Below, piece after piece: positions 39,614 to 49,965 of a stretch of DNA of 64,000 nucleotides. Within the stretch, counting starts at the first letter, position 1; every line of letters begins with the position of its first letter. The stretch comes from a virus: positions 31,734 to 95,733 of IMG/VR virus record IMGVR_UViG_3300010885_039212, one strand, 5' to 3'. Both the position numbers and the translations under genes were made by a program. The notes beneath the pieces are model-generated. The model was not told where the DNA came from. It searched no databases and worked only from the letters and a program-made list of their open reading frames with translations.

Positions 39614-42541
39614 ATGCCAATTACATCTTCTTTAATGAAGTCCACTCTGCACAATTCTATTGCAGATGGTATATATAATGAAATAATCACAAAGTCTTCA
39701 AGATATTATTATTTCTTGGGAAGAACATTGGCATGGGAAAATGATTTAACCCCACCTGCACCAGTTGACAGTCATGCTTATGAGTTTAATACTCGTAATG
39801 AAATTATAACGATGAAACAAATTAATGAAACAGATGTTTCTTATGTAGTTCCACGATATAACTGGATAAGTGGAACTGTTTATGATCAATATGATGACCA
39901 ATATTCAACTGAAGTGCAGGGTATTAATTTATTCAATGGTGGTTATGGCTATGGCTCTGCTCCAAATGTATATGTAGGATCCTATGGTGCTAAAAACTGG
40001 GCATCAAATACTGCATATGTTTATGGAGATATGATTATTACAGCAGCTTCTAAAGTTTATGTTGTGACGGATCCAGGAACAAGTGGCGCTACTGCTCCAA
40101 TATTTACAACTGGTACTGCTTTAAATGGTACAGTGACTTTACGTTACATTAGCCATCATGATCAAAATGGAAGTGGTGCCACTGCTGAAGCAACAGTTTT
40201 AGATGGCGCTGTTGTCGATATAACACTTACTCGCAAAGGTATTGGTTATACAGGTAATCCAACAGTTACTATTATCGGTGGTGGAGGTAATGGTGCAGAT
40301 GCTCAAGGTGTTGTAATTGTTTCTCCATCACTTAAACAAAGATTAGAAGATTGTAATTTTTACGTAGTTACTGATGAATTTAATGTTTATCAATGCATTG
40401 ATAATTATAGTGGAGCATTTTCTACAATTAAACCTACTGGAACATCTTCAGATTTTTTAAAGACTTCTGATAATTATATTTGGAAATTTCTTTACAGTAT
40501 TCCAATTGCTTTAAGAAATAAATTTTTAACAGATGCGTATATGCCTGTTATTACTGCTTTAAGAAATCAATTCTATTCAGCTGGTGTATTAAATACTATT
40601 AAGATCGATCAGGCTGGATCTGGTTATACATCAGGAAACATACTCGTTCAGGGTGATGGAACTGCAACATCTGAACCCAAATATATTACTTCATATTCAA
40701 GAGTTTCAGGTGGATCTGGTTATACGACTGTAACGCTTACAGTTGATCCTCCATTTGATGGTGTTTCACCATGGTTACCTTCGCAGTTAGTTTTGATTGG
40801 CCAAAAATTATCTTACCAAAATAATATCTATAAAGTTGCAGTTTCAGGAACTACTTATACGATTGGACCGATTCATCGAAAAGGTATTGTTGCTAATGGA
40901 TCATCATCATTAGAATATATTGGAACTAATATAACTGCCGATGCAATCATATCTAGTGGTGTTATTACTAATTTAAATGTTTATGGAATGCTCAGAGATA
41001 CAGAAATAATTTCAAATGGATCAGGATATACATCTGCACCAACTGTTACGTTTTCTGGCGGAAATGGTATTTCGGCAACTGGACTTGCGGTTTTGCAAAA
41101 CGGATCTGTTACAAAAATTATAATTACAGATCCTGGAATCAATTATATTTCTGCTCCAACTATTACAATAGGAAATTTATGGACAGCATCAACTTCGGTT
41201 AATATCGGTGACCAGATTTTTTATTCAACACGTCTTTATACTGTAACTGGCGCAGGAACTACTGGCTCAACTGCACCAGTTCATCTATCTGGATCTGCAT
41301 CAAATGGTACAGCTACTTTAAAATATGCAGGAATACCTGCAACAGCACTTGCATTTATAAAATATGGTTCTGGATATTCAGCATTTCCACAGACTACAAT
41401 AACTGGTCCGACGGGTTCTGGTGCTTCTATTTCTTTTAGTGGTATTAAAACTGAAGCAAAACTATTACCAATATTTGCAAGTGATTCACTTGGACAAGAA
41501 TGGCAAACTGTAACAGCTTATGGGGTTGGGTTAAAAATTTGGTATTCTAATAGATTATATACAGTTACTACTGCTGGAACTAGTGGAGCGATATACCCAA
41601 CACATAGTTCTGGATCTACATCAAATGGTAGTTGTATTTTAAAATATGAAGGTAGTTTCGGACAGTTAATTGGCGTTCAGATAGATGATCCAGGAGTTGG
41701 TTATACATATGCTACTTTAACAGTTACAGGTACTGGATCTGGCGCAGCAGTTTCTGCAGATCTTTCTCCAGGAAATATTGATTCGCTGCAAGCAAATATT
41801 GAACTGTTGGCAGTCGATGGTAGGATTGTTAATTGTCCAATAATATCAGGTGGATATAATTATACAACTGCCACTGTTACAATAACTGGTGATGGTTCAG
41901 GTGCTACTGCAACTGCACAAATAGCAAATGGCTCAATTACTCGCCTAAATATAACTAATTATGGTTCTGGATATCGCAAGGCAACTATTACTATTAGTGG
42001 TAATGGATATGGAGCTAAAGCAAGAGCAATTATTGGACCATATGGTGGTTATGGAAAAGAAGCCCTAAATAATTTGTATGCTACAACTTTAATGTTTTAC
42101 AGTAATATTTCTTTAGATAAAAATCAAGGATTTAATGTAAATAATGATTATCGTCAGGTTGGTATTATTAAATCTCCAAGACAATATAGTAATACAAATA
42201 ATTTAACCTCAATTTTGGCATCAGCATGCTGGGTAATTTCTGGAATAACTAATCCTACGTTATTTCCACCAGATTCAATTATAACCAGAGTATCAGATTC
42301 TGTGAAATTTAGAATTGTAACAAATACTTCAGCAGCTCTTTTAGTTCAGTCTATAGATAATGCTATCCCAGTTATCGGTAATATATTTTCTAATTCTGGA
42401 TCAGATTTATTTGTAGTTACTGCGGTATCTCCTCCAACGGTAGATAAATATTCTGGAGATTTATTGTTTATAGATAACAAAGCTGCATTTACACCAACAA
42501 CCGATGAAATTGTTACACTTAGAACTGTTCTTAGGTTCTAA
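39614..42541 (+). CDS. 8: gp8 baseplate wedge with inserted beta modules
   Basis: 975 residues, about three times T4 gp8 (334). The gp8 core is recognisable: YNWISGTVYDQYDDQYS near the start, FYVVTDEFNVYQCIDNYSGAFSTIKPTGTSS, YIWKFLYSIP, and the closing block FYSNISLDKNQGFNVNNDYRQVGII. Between these lie repeated GSGYTSAPTVTFSGG-type beta repeats and four copies of a 50-residue module (SGS.SNGT..LKY). The inserts may give extra surface for fibre attachment or glycan contact. Confidence 0.8.
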   Translation: MPITSSLMKSTLHNSIADGIYNEIITKSSRYYYFLGRTLAWENDLTPPAPVDSHAYEFNTRNEIITMKQINETDVSYVVPRYNWISGTVYDQYDDQYSTEVQGINLFNGGYGYGSAPNVYVGSYGAKNWASNTAYVYGDMIITAASKVYVVTDPGTSGATAPIFTTGTALNGTVTLRYISHHDQNGSGATAEATVLDGAVVDITLTRKGIGYTGNPTVTIIGGGGNGADAQGVVIVSPSLKQRLEDCNFYVVTDEFNVYQCIDNYSGAFSTIKPTGTSSDFLKTSDNYIWKFLYSIPIALRNKFLTDAYMPVITALRNQFYSAGVLNTIKIDQAGSGYTSGNILVQGDGTATSEPKYITSYSRVSGGSGYTTVTLTVDPPFDGVSPWLPSQLVLIGQKLSYQNNIYKVAVSGTTYTIGPIHRKGIVANGSSSLEYIGTNITADAIISSGVITNLNVYGMLRDTEIISNGSGYTSAPTVTFSGGNGISATGLAVLQNGSVTKIIITDPGINYISAPTITIGNLWTASTSVNIGDQIFYSTRLYTVTGAGTTGSTAPVHLSGSASNGTATLKYAGIPATALAFIKYGSGYSAFPQTTITGPTGSGASISFSGIKTEAKLLPIFASDSLGQEWQTVTAYGVGLKIWYSNRLYTVTTAGTSGAIYPTHSSGSTSNGSCILKYEGSFGQLIGVQIDDPGVGYTYATLTVTGTGSGAAVSADLSPGNIDSLQANIELLAVDGRIVNCPIISGGYNYTTATVTITGDGSGATATAQIANGSITRLNITNYGSGYRKATITISGNGYGAKARAIIGPYGGYGKEALNNLYATTLMFYSNISLDKNQGFNVNNDYRQVGIIKSPRQYSNTNNLTSILASACWVISGITNPTLFPPDSIITRVSDSVKFRIVTNTSAALLVQSIDNAIPVIGNIFSNSGSDLFVVTAVSPPTVDKYSGDLLFIDNKAAFTPTTDEIVTLRTVLRF

Positions 42542-42548
42542 TAAATAA
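42541..42548 (+). promoter_or_regulatory. late-promoter-like ATAAATAA
   Basis: ATAAATAA directly after the gp8 stop and 30 nt before the next ATG, close to the T4 late -10 element. Confidence 0.45.
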
Positions 42549-42578
42549 TAAAGAATTACTTACAGGACAAAGTTTACA

Positions 42579-45500
42579 ATGTTAGATTTTAATACAGAAC
42601 CTTATAATGATGATTTTGACGAAAATAATAAATTCTATAGAATTTTGTTTCGTCCAGGATTTGCTGTACAAGCTAGAGAATTAACTCAGCTACAAACTAT
42701 ACTTCAAAATCAAATTTCTCGTCAGGGTAATCACCTTTTTAAAGAAGGTTCAATGGTAATTCCTGGACAGATTTCTTTAGATACAAAATATAATTATGTA
42801 AAATTACAAATTTTTAACTCCGCTGGTGATATAACTGAATCATTCGTTCAGAATTTAGCTGGAGCTACACTTATAGGAACATCTGGTGTAACTGCAGAAG
42901 TATTAACTGTTGTGAGTGCTTCTGGTGCTGATCCAACAACTCTTTATATAAAATATACATCATCAGGAACAAATAAAACAACATCTAAATTTTCTAATGG
43001 TGAAGTTTTAACTACATCTGATTCTGCATACACTGTTACTGCATTAACAAGTAATGCTGTTGGTACTGGATCCTCTGCTACAATTGAACGTGGTGTATAT
43101 TTTGTAAAAGGGTTTTTTGTTCTTTGTGATCAACAAACTATTATTTTAGACAAATACACCAATTCACCATCATATCGTGTTGGTTTAACTGTTACTGAAA
43201 CAAAATTAACTCCAGAAGATACTGGATATGAACAGCTTTTAGATAATGCACAAAATTCTTTCAATTATGCAGCTCCAGGAGCACATCGTTATTTTATTGA
43301 CTTAACACTAGCAAAAATTCCACTGTTAACAGATGCATTTAGTTGGGCTGCTGGATTAACAGTTGCAAAGGGAGATGTTGTTAAAAATAATGATATTTAT
43401 TATCAAGTAACAGTCGCTGGTAATCTGGGTTCTTCTGCACCTAGCCATACATCTGGTTCTACTAGTAATGGCACATCAACATTACAGTTTATTGAAATAT
43501 ACACTGAATCAACTGACACTGATTCAGATTCTGGATTTATTGAACTTCTTTCAACAGCTGCTGGACAAGTTAAACGTGAAGTTAGTACATCTTCTTATGC
43601 TGAAATTGAAAAAACATTGGCTCGTCGTACATATGATGAATCTGGAAATTATATAACTAAACCATTTACTATTGAGGTTCGTGAATATAGAAATAATGAA
43701 CGTAAACAGTGGACGCAAGGAACTTCTTATTTAATTGGTGATGTGGTTACAAATAACAGTATTACATATGTTGCTAAAAATAGTGCAACATCTGGAATAG
43801 TTCCACCGACACATACTTCTGGAATTGTCACTGATGGTACTGTAAATTGGGAATATAATATGATGCCATATTATAATCGTGGAGTTTATACCCCATCTAA
43901 TTCAGAAAACATTACTGTAAATCAAGAAAACGAAGCAAAATTAGCCATTGGTTTAGAACCAGGAAAAGCCTATGTGCAGGGTTTTGAAATTCAAAAAATT
44001 GCAACTGAATATGTTACTATTGATAAAGCACGAACTTATGATCAAGTCAACAATAGTTATCTAAGCACCAAACTTGGTAATTTTATTTATGTAACAAATC
44101 TTAATTCACTACCACCATTTGATTCATCAACTGGTTGTCCAGAAATCACAATCTATAATAGATTCACTTCTTCTGTTGGTGTAGCACCAAATAATTCTAA
44201 TGTTGCAGCTACTGTTGCTATTTCTTCTACAGGAGGGCAGTTTACATGCGGTAACTCTACTTTAGTTGTGGGTGATTTAATTACTATTACTGGTACAAAA
44301 GCTGGAAGTTCTACGTTCACTGGTTATGTTTCTGGAACAACTTATAAAGTTTCTTCTGTCACTGGTACATCGCCAAATGTAACTGGGTTTACTTTAACAA
44401 CTACTTCTGATGTCGCATTAACAACTGTAGCTGGTACTCTAACTGGATTAACTTATACTGTTGCAAGCGCAACTGCAATTGGCACTGCTCGTGTTCGTGG
44501 TATTGAATATGACAGTGGTACTGCTGGAAGTCAGACAGCAATATACAAATTATATCTGTTTGATATAAATGTTACTGCTGGATATGATATAAGTCGTGAT
44601 GCTAAATGTTTTTACTATAATCGTTCAGATTCTAATCTAAACTTTACCGCAGATATTAAACCAATGACTTTGGACTTAGTTGGTTCAGCAACAACTTATA
44701 ATTCTTATCCAACTAAAGGTGCTTCTACTTCATTGACTGGTATTGGTTCAGCATGGAAAGGTGGAACGCTAACAAGTCCATTACTTAAAGTTGGAGACTA
44801 TATTTATGTAGGTTCTTCTTCAAATATTCGTAGAGTGGTAACTGTTACAAGTAATGGAGTTATCGTTGTTGATTCTTCAGTTACAGTTGATGGTGGAATC
44901 ATTAGTTTAGTTACATCTAAAGTGCAAGAGCCAGCAAATAATTCATTAATATTCTCTCTACCAAACTATGCTATCAAATCTGTTCGTGATGCAAATAATT
45001 CGAATCAGATTATATACTATACAATGAAATATATTTCTGCCAGTACTGGTAGTAGTATCGGTAGTGGAAAATGTGAATTAACAATTAATAGTGGCGGTGG
45101 AGTTTTTGCAGAAACTACAGAAATAGATAATTATATTTTAATGTATAATGATTCTAGTGCAGGTGGTGCTGTAATTGATCCAATTTCTGCTTCTGGTGCA
45201 GGAACTTCACAGGTTAAGTTTTTACTCTCTGATTCTTATGCAAATAAGAATTTCACCGTCATGGCCACAATTAAAAAGATTGGAACTGATGGTGGAGAGA
45301 AAACGAAAACTCTTCAGACAGTCACTCAAACATATACTACACAAGCATCTGCAACCAATTCTATTATATCATTGGGTAAAGCCGATATATTCAGAATTAA
45401 ATCCATCAAGATGGATACGGGTTCTTTTGCTTCGCCAACTGGTACTTATGGATTCAACATTTATGATCGTTATAATTTTGATAATGGTCAGCGTGACGAA

Positions 45501-48500
45501 TATTATGATGTGGGTAAATTGTTCTTAAAGCATTCTTATTCACCTCCTTCAGCGCCTATTTCTGTTGAATTTGAATATTTCTCACATGGTGGTAGTGGAG
45601 ATTATTTCACTATAAATTCATATGGTAATCAAGTTCGTGTAAACGATATTCCTTCATATAATGGAGTATCATTACGTGATGTATTGGATTTCCGTCCAAG
45701 AATTGCAGATGCTGGAGATGTATTTACAAGTACAGGTTCTTCTTTCTCTTTAACACCGAAACGTGGTCAGGATATTACTGTAAGTTATTCATACTATCTG
45801 CCAAGAAAAGATAAAATTGCAATTAGTCAAAATGGTGTATTTTTTGATGTTGCAGGAGTTCCTGCATTAGTTCCAGGTGAGCCATTAGATCCAGCAGTTG
45901 GTATGGTTCTCTACAAATTAACGCTAGAGCCATATACATTTGGAACAACAAATTCAAATATTATTATTGATCAAATTGATAACAAGCGTTATACAATGCG
46001 AGATATTGGTAATTTAGAAAAACGTATTGATAACTTAGAATACTATACGTCTTTAACTTTATTGGAACAAGAAACCAAAGGATTACCAATTACCGATGCC
46101 AATGGTCTTGATAGATTTAAAAATGGATTTATTGTAGATTCATTTACTGGACATAATGTAGGTAATGTACTATCTCCAGATTATTTGTGTTCTGTCGATA
46201 TGCAGAATGGTGAGTTACGCCCATTCTATAATATTAATAATGTAAATTTAATTGAAAGTATTTCTAGCGATAATGATCGTACAACAGCTGGATATAAACT
46301 TTATGGTGATGTAATTACATTACCTGTTGTAGATCATATTCCTATTGTTAAACAAATTTATGCTTCTCGTTTAGAGAACATTAATCCATTTGCTATTTTT
46401 ACATTCCTCGGTGATATTAAACTCAACCCATCTTCAGATGATTGGTTTGAAACACAACGTGCTCCAGATATTATTCGCAACGTAGAGGGTAATTTCAATA
46501 CAATTGCAGCACTTGCTACTCAAGCAGGTATCCTAGGAACTATCTGGAATGCATGGCAGGTTACTTGGGTTGGGCAAGTAGTTCCAGTTGGTGGAGCTTT
46601 AGTTCAGTATACTACAGGCAATAACTGGGCATCCCAGGGGTACATGGGTGACTCTACAGGAAAAAACGTTGGTACTGGAGCAGCTATCTATATTAATGTA
46701 AATGAATTTAATCAGCGTTTCGGTGGTGGTGGCTCTGGTCCAGCACGTCAAGTTTTTGTTACAACTGAAGCACAAACTATTTCTAGATCTAGACTAGGTG
46801 TTAAATCAACACTCGCAGTTCAGATGGACAGACAAATTATTGATGATAAAGTTATCTCAACTACTGTAATACCATATATCCGTAAACGTAACATATTAGT
46901 TCAGGTTAAAAAATTAAAACCAAATACAACATTCTATCCTTATTTTGATAATATTGATGTTAAATCTTATTGCACTCCATCATCTACCATTACATATACA
47001 TTACCAACTGCAACGTCAACAGATTTTGAAACTTCAAAGAACTCTGGTAGTTTAGCAGCTGACCCAGCACGTGTAATTAATACAACAGCTGGTATATTTA
47101 ATTCAGATTATGGTGGTAATATGTGTCTGAATATTGGTGATGTTATTACTGGACAGTCTTCAGCTGCAACTGCAGTTGTAGTTGGAAGAGAATATGATTC
47201 AGATAGCGGAATTAGAAAATTACACGTAATGAATATAAAGGGTACGTTTACTGTAAGCGAAACAATCCTTGGATCTATTTCAGGTGCGCAGGGAACTGTT
47301 ACAGTTCGTGAAGGTAACAGAGTACAAGGTGGTAATTTAATTACAAATGGTTCTGGAGATCTTAACTTTGTATTCTTTATTCCTGATAATGATAATATTA
47401 GATTCCGTACAGGAACACGTGAATTTAAATTACTTGATGTAAGTACTGTAAATGGACAGCAAACATCTTCAGCTAAAGTTCAATATGAAGCCAAAGGTAT
47501 TTTAGAAACTAAACAACAAACAGTTCTTTCTGTCCGCAATGCTCAAATTATTCAAGAGATTGTCAATGAGAATGATACTGTCACTAAAACTATTGATCGT
47601 ATTGCACGAGATACTGGTTGGTATGATCCATTGGCACAAACATTCTTGGTTCAATCTAAAGGTGGCGCTTTCTTAAGTAAAGTAGATATTTTCTTTGCGA
47701 CTAAGGATACTAAAATTCCTGTTACTTTACAAATTCGTGAAGTTGTAAATGGTTATCCAGGTAAACGTATTCTACCATTTTCTGAAGTTACATTAAAACC
47801 AGAGCAGGTAAATATTTCTGGTACTACTGTTGCAATGACTGATGGTTCAGGGTCAAACTATCCAAAGTATGATACACCAACTACATTTACTTTCCCAAGC
47901 CCAATATATGTTCAGGATAATACTGAATATTGTATCGTGTTGGCTTCTGATTCAAATAATTATAAAGTTTGGATTAGTCAGATGGGTGATCAAATTCCAG
48001 CATCTTCAAGAACTATTTCTGAACAACCATACGCTGGTGTACTATTTAAATCTCAGAATGCTTCTACATGGACAGCTAATCAAGATCAAGATTTGAAATT
48101 TACTGTTTATCGTGCGAAATTTGATATTCTTGCACAGGGTAGTGTTGTATTTACAAATGATGTTTTACCAGTTCAAATTATTGATACAAAACCTTTTGAA
48201 ACTGTTTCTGGAACCAATAAACTTCGTGTATGGCATCGTGATCATGGAATGTTTGTAAATTCTAAAGTTCAGTTCGATAATGAAGATACTACAGTTTATG
48301 CTGGAAAAACTTCTTCTGGTGGTACTATTACATGTTCAACTTCAAGTACTACGGTAACTGGTATTGGAACATTGTTTATTGATGATTTTACTGCAGCAAA
48401 TGCAGCGTTATTTAGAGCAAGCGATGGTAAACTTATCGGTATCGTTGATCATTTAACAAATGACACTACTTTGGTATTAAAAGCCAATGCTTCTACAACT

Positions 48501-49733
48501 ATTGTAACTGGTGTTGCTTATAGATTTGCACTTCCAATAAATGGTATTCCAGTTACTGAAATCTATAAAAATACTCTTGGTAATGCAATTACTCATACAA
48601 TTACTGATGTTGATTTAGATTCTTATGTAATTCAGGTTACTACAAATGCATCTATTACAGGTTATACTGGCGGTGATACAGTTCGTGCAGGAAACAACGT
48701 AATATATGATATCGTTCAGCCAAGCGTACAATGTCAGAATTTCTCAGAAACTAGATGCGATTTCACTTTGGCAACTGCTTCAGGTAAATCTGTTGATGGA
48801 TCTGAGTCTCCTTATCTTGTTGGAGATTACTATGGCGTAATTCCAAATGATAATAACTATCTGTATTCTCCAGCTGTAATTGGATCTACCGTTAATGAAG
48901 ATAATTATATTGTTCAGTCAATCCTAAATTCAGGTAAGAAATCTGTTTATTTGCAAGCATCTATGTCAACTACAAATGATGCACTGTCTCCACTAATTGA
49001 CACCCACAGAACTTCATTGATTGCTATCTCAAACAAGATAAATAGTCCAAGAGAAGATAATATTAACGTAGCTGAGATTGACAACAGAACTTTATTCACT
49101 GGTGCAACTGGTGCTTATACTTTCGCTGGATCTACAATTACTACTAGCAACGCTACAGTTTCTGCATTGATTCAAACTGTTTCTGTTGGTAAATATATCA
49201 CAGTATCTAGTGCAACTACTGCTGGTAATAATGGCACTTATCTAGTTACTGGAGTAGCTGGTGATGGTGCAACTACTGGAACTATTACTATTAGTGGAAC
49301 TTTTACAAATAATGAATCCGCTGCATCAGGAACTACAGTTAAACTAAGAAATTTGTTTGTTGATGAGATTGCTCCAAGAGGTAGTTCATCAGTTAACAAG
49401 TATATTTCCAAGGCAATTAAACTGGCGAATCCTTCCAACTTCTTTAGGATTCGTTTATCTACTAACTGTCCAAACGAAGCTGATGTTTTAGTATATTATA
49501 AAATAAATCCAGTTGGTACGACTCGAGATTTAGAGACAGTTAACTGGACTGTGACTGACCCAGATGTAGCAATCAAGAAAGTTCAAAATGGTGTAAATGC
49601 TTTCTATGATGTAGATTATTCTGAAGATGGCTTAGTTCCTTTCGATGCAATTGCAGTTAAAATTGTAATGCAGTCTACCAATAGTTCTGCGGTACCAAGA
49701 ATCAAAGATCTCAGAATTATAGCATGTGTGTAA
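42579..49733 (+). CDS. giant baseplate/fibre-connector protein, DUF4815-type, 2384 aa
   Basis: FNTEPYNDDFDENNKFYRILFRPGFAVQARELTQLQTILQ at the N-terminus is the DUF4815 signature of T4-like aquatic phages. The region near 1130 (IGNLEKRIDNLEYYTSLTLLEQET) is a coiled coil, and near 1680 AQTFLVQSKGGAFLSKVDIFFATKD marks a conserved beta domain. Two copies of the 50-residue module (about 252-305 and 377-427) are shared with gp8. It probably joins baseplate periphery and fibres, in place of T4 gp10. No ribosome site is seen (ACAGGAC lies 12 nt upstream). Confidence 0.75.
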   Translation: MLDFNTEPYNDDFDENNKFYRILFRPGFAVQARELTQLQTILQNQISRQGNHLFKEGSMVIPGQISLDTKYNYVKLQIFNSAGDITESFVQNLAGATLIGTSGVTAEVLTVVSASGADPTTLYIKYTSSGTNKTTSKFSNGEVLTTSDSAYTVTALTSNAVGTGSSATIERGVYFVKGFFVLCDQQTIILDKYTNSPSYRVGLTVTETKLTPEDTGYEQLLDNAQNSFNYAAPGAHRYFIDLTLAKIPLLTDAFSWAAGLTVAKGDVVKNNDIYYQVTVAGNLGSSAPSHTSGSTSNGTSTLQFIEIYTESTDTDSDSGFIELLSTAAGQVKREVSTSSYAEIEKTLARRTYDESGNYITKPFTIEVREYRNNERKQWTQGTSYLIGDVVTNNSITYVAKNSATSGIVPPTHTSGIVTDGTVNWEYNMMPYYNRGVYTPSNSENITVNQENEAKLAIGLEPGKAYVQGFEIQKIATEYVTIDKARTYDQVNNSYLSTKLGNFIYVTNLNSLPPFDSSTGCPEITIYNRFTSSVGVAPNNSNVAATVAISSTGGQFTCGNSTLVVGDLITITGTKAGSSTFTGYVSGTTYKVSSVTGTSPNVTGFTLTTTSDVALTTVAGTLTGLTYTVASATAIGTARVRGIEYDSGTAGSQTAIYKLYLFDINVTAGYDISRDAKCFYYNRSDSNLNFTADIKPMTLDLVGSATTYNSYPTKGASTSLTGIGSAWKGGTLTSPLLKVGDYIYVGSSSNIRRVVTVTSNGVIVVDSSVTVDGGIISLVTSKVQEPANNSLIFSLPNYAIKSVRDANNSNQIIYYTMKYISASTGSSIGSGKCELTINSGGGVFAETTEIDNYILMYNDSSAGGAVIDPISASGAGTSQVKFLLSDSYANKNFTVMATIKKIGTDGGEKTKTLQTVTQTYTTQASATNSIISLGKADIFRIKSIKMDTGSFASPTGTYGFNIYDRYNFDNGQRDEYYDVGKLFLKHSYSPPSAPISVEFEYFSHGGSGDYFTINSYGNQVRVNDIPSYNGVSLRDVLDFRPRIADAGDVFTSTGSSFSLTPKRGQDITVSYSYYLPRKDKIAISQNGVFFDVAGVPALVPGEPLDPAVGMVLYKLTLEPYTFGTTNSNIIIDQIDNKRYTMRDIGNLEKRIDNLEYYTSLTLLEQETKGLPITDANGLDRFKNGFIVDSFTGHNVGNVLSPDYLCSVDMQNGELRPFYNINNVNLIESISSDNDRTTAGYKLYGDVITLPVVDHIPIVKQIYASRLENINPFAIFTFLGDIKLNPSSDDWFETQRAPDIIRNVEGNFNTIAALATQAGILGTIWNAWQVTWVGQVVPVGGALVQYTTGNNWASQGYMGDSTGKNVGTGAAIYINVNEFNQRFGGGGSGPARQVFVTTEAQTISRSRLGVKSTLAVQMDRQIIDDKVISTTVIPYIRKRNILVQVKKLKPNTTFYPYFDNIDVKSYCTPSSTITYTLPTATSTDFETSKNSGSLAADPARVINTTAGIFNSDYGGNMCLNIGDVITGQSSAATAVVVGREYDSDSGIRKLHVMNIKGTFTVSETILGSISGAQGTVTVREGNRVQGGNLITNGSGDLNFVFFIPDNDNIRFRTGTREFKLLDVSTVNGQQTSSAKVQYEAKGILETKQQTVLSVRNAQIIQEIVNENDTVTKTIDRIARDTGWYDPLAQTFLVQSKGGAFLSKVDIFFATKDTKIPVTLQIREVVNGYPGKRILPFSEVTLKPEQVNISGTTVAMTDGSGSNYPKYDTPTTFTFPSPIYVQDNTEYCIVLASDSNNYKVWISQMGDQIPASSRTISEQPYAGVLFKSQNASTWTANQDQDLKFTVYRAKFDILAQGSVVFTNDVLPVQIIDTKPFETVSGTNKLRVWHRDHGMFVNSKVQFDNEDTTVYAGKTSSGGTITCSTSSTTVTGIGTLFIDDFTAANAALFRASDGKLIGIVDHLTNDTTLVLKANASTTIVTGVAYRFALPINGIPVTEIYKNTLGNAITHTITDVDLDSYVIQVTTNASITGYTGGDTVRAGNNVIYDIVQPSVQCQNFSETRCDFTLATASGKSVDGSESPYLVGDYYGVIPNDNNYLYSPAVIGSTVNEDNYIVQSILNSGKKSVYLQASMSTTNDALSPLIDTHRTSLIAISNKINSPREDNINVAEIDNRTLFTGATGAYTFAGSTITTSNATVSALIQTVSVGKYITVSSATTAGNNGTYLVTGVAGDGATTGTITISGTFTNNESAASGTTVKLRNLFVDEIAPRGSSSVNKYISKAIKLANPSNFFRIRLSTNCPNEADVLVYYKINPVGTTRDLETVNWTVTDPDVAIKKVQNGVNAFYDVDYSEDGLVPFDAIAVKIVMQSTNSSAVPRIKDLRIIACV

Positions 49734-49734
49734 T

Positions 49735-49959
49735 ATGACAAAATTTTTGAAAGTGACTGGAAATGACGGATTGGTCAGAGATTCTGAAACCTTAGCTATC
49801 CTAAATACTAATAGTTCAGAATATGAAAAATATGTCGCCCAAAGAGAATCTCTCAGAAAAACCAAAGATGAAATGGGTCGTCAGGCAGACGAGATAAATA
49901 ATATAAAACAAGATTTGAATGAAATCAAGCAAATGCTACAGGCATTAATAAAAGGATAA
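49735..49959 (+). CDS. small coiled-coil protein, 74 aa
   Basis: ATG 49735 follows the giant gene's stop. The second half (MGRQADEINNIKQDLNEIKQMLQAL) is a heptad coiled coil. Similar small proteins precede fibre genes in T4-like phages; possibly a virion or assembly factor. Confidence 0.6.
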   Translation: MTKFLKVTGNDGLVRDSETLAILNTNSSEYEKYVAQRESLRKTKDEMGRQADEINNIKQDLNEIKQMLQALIKG

Positions 49960-49965
49960 GGAAAC

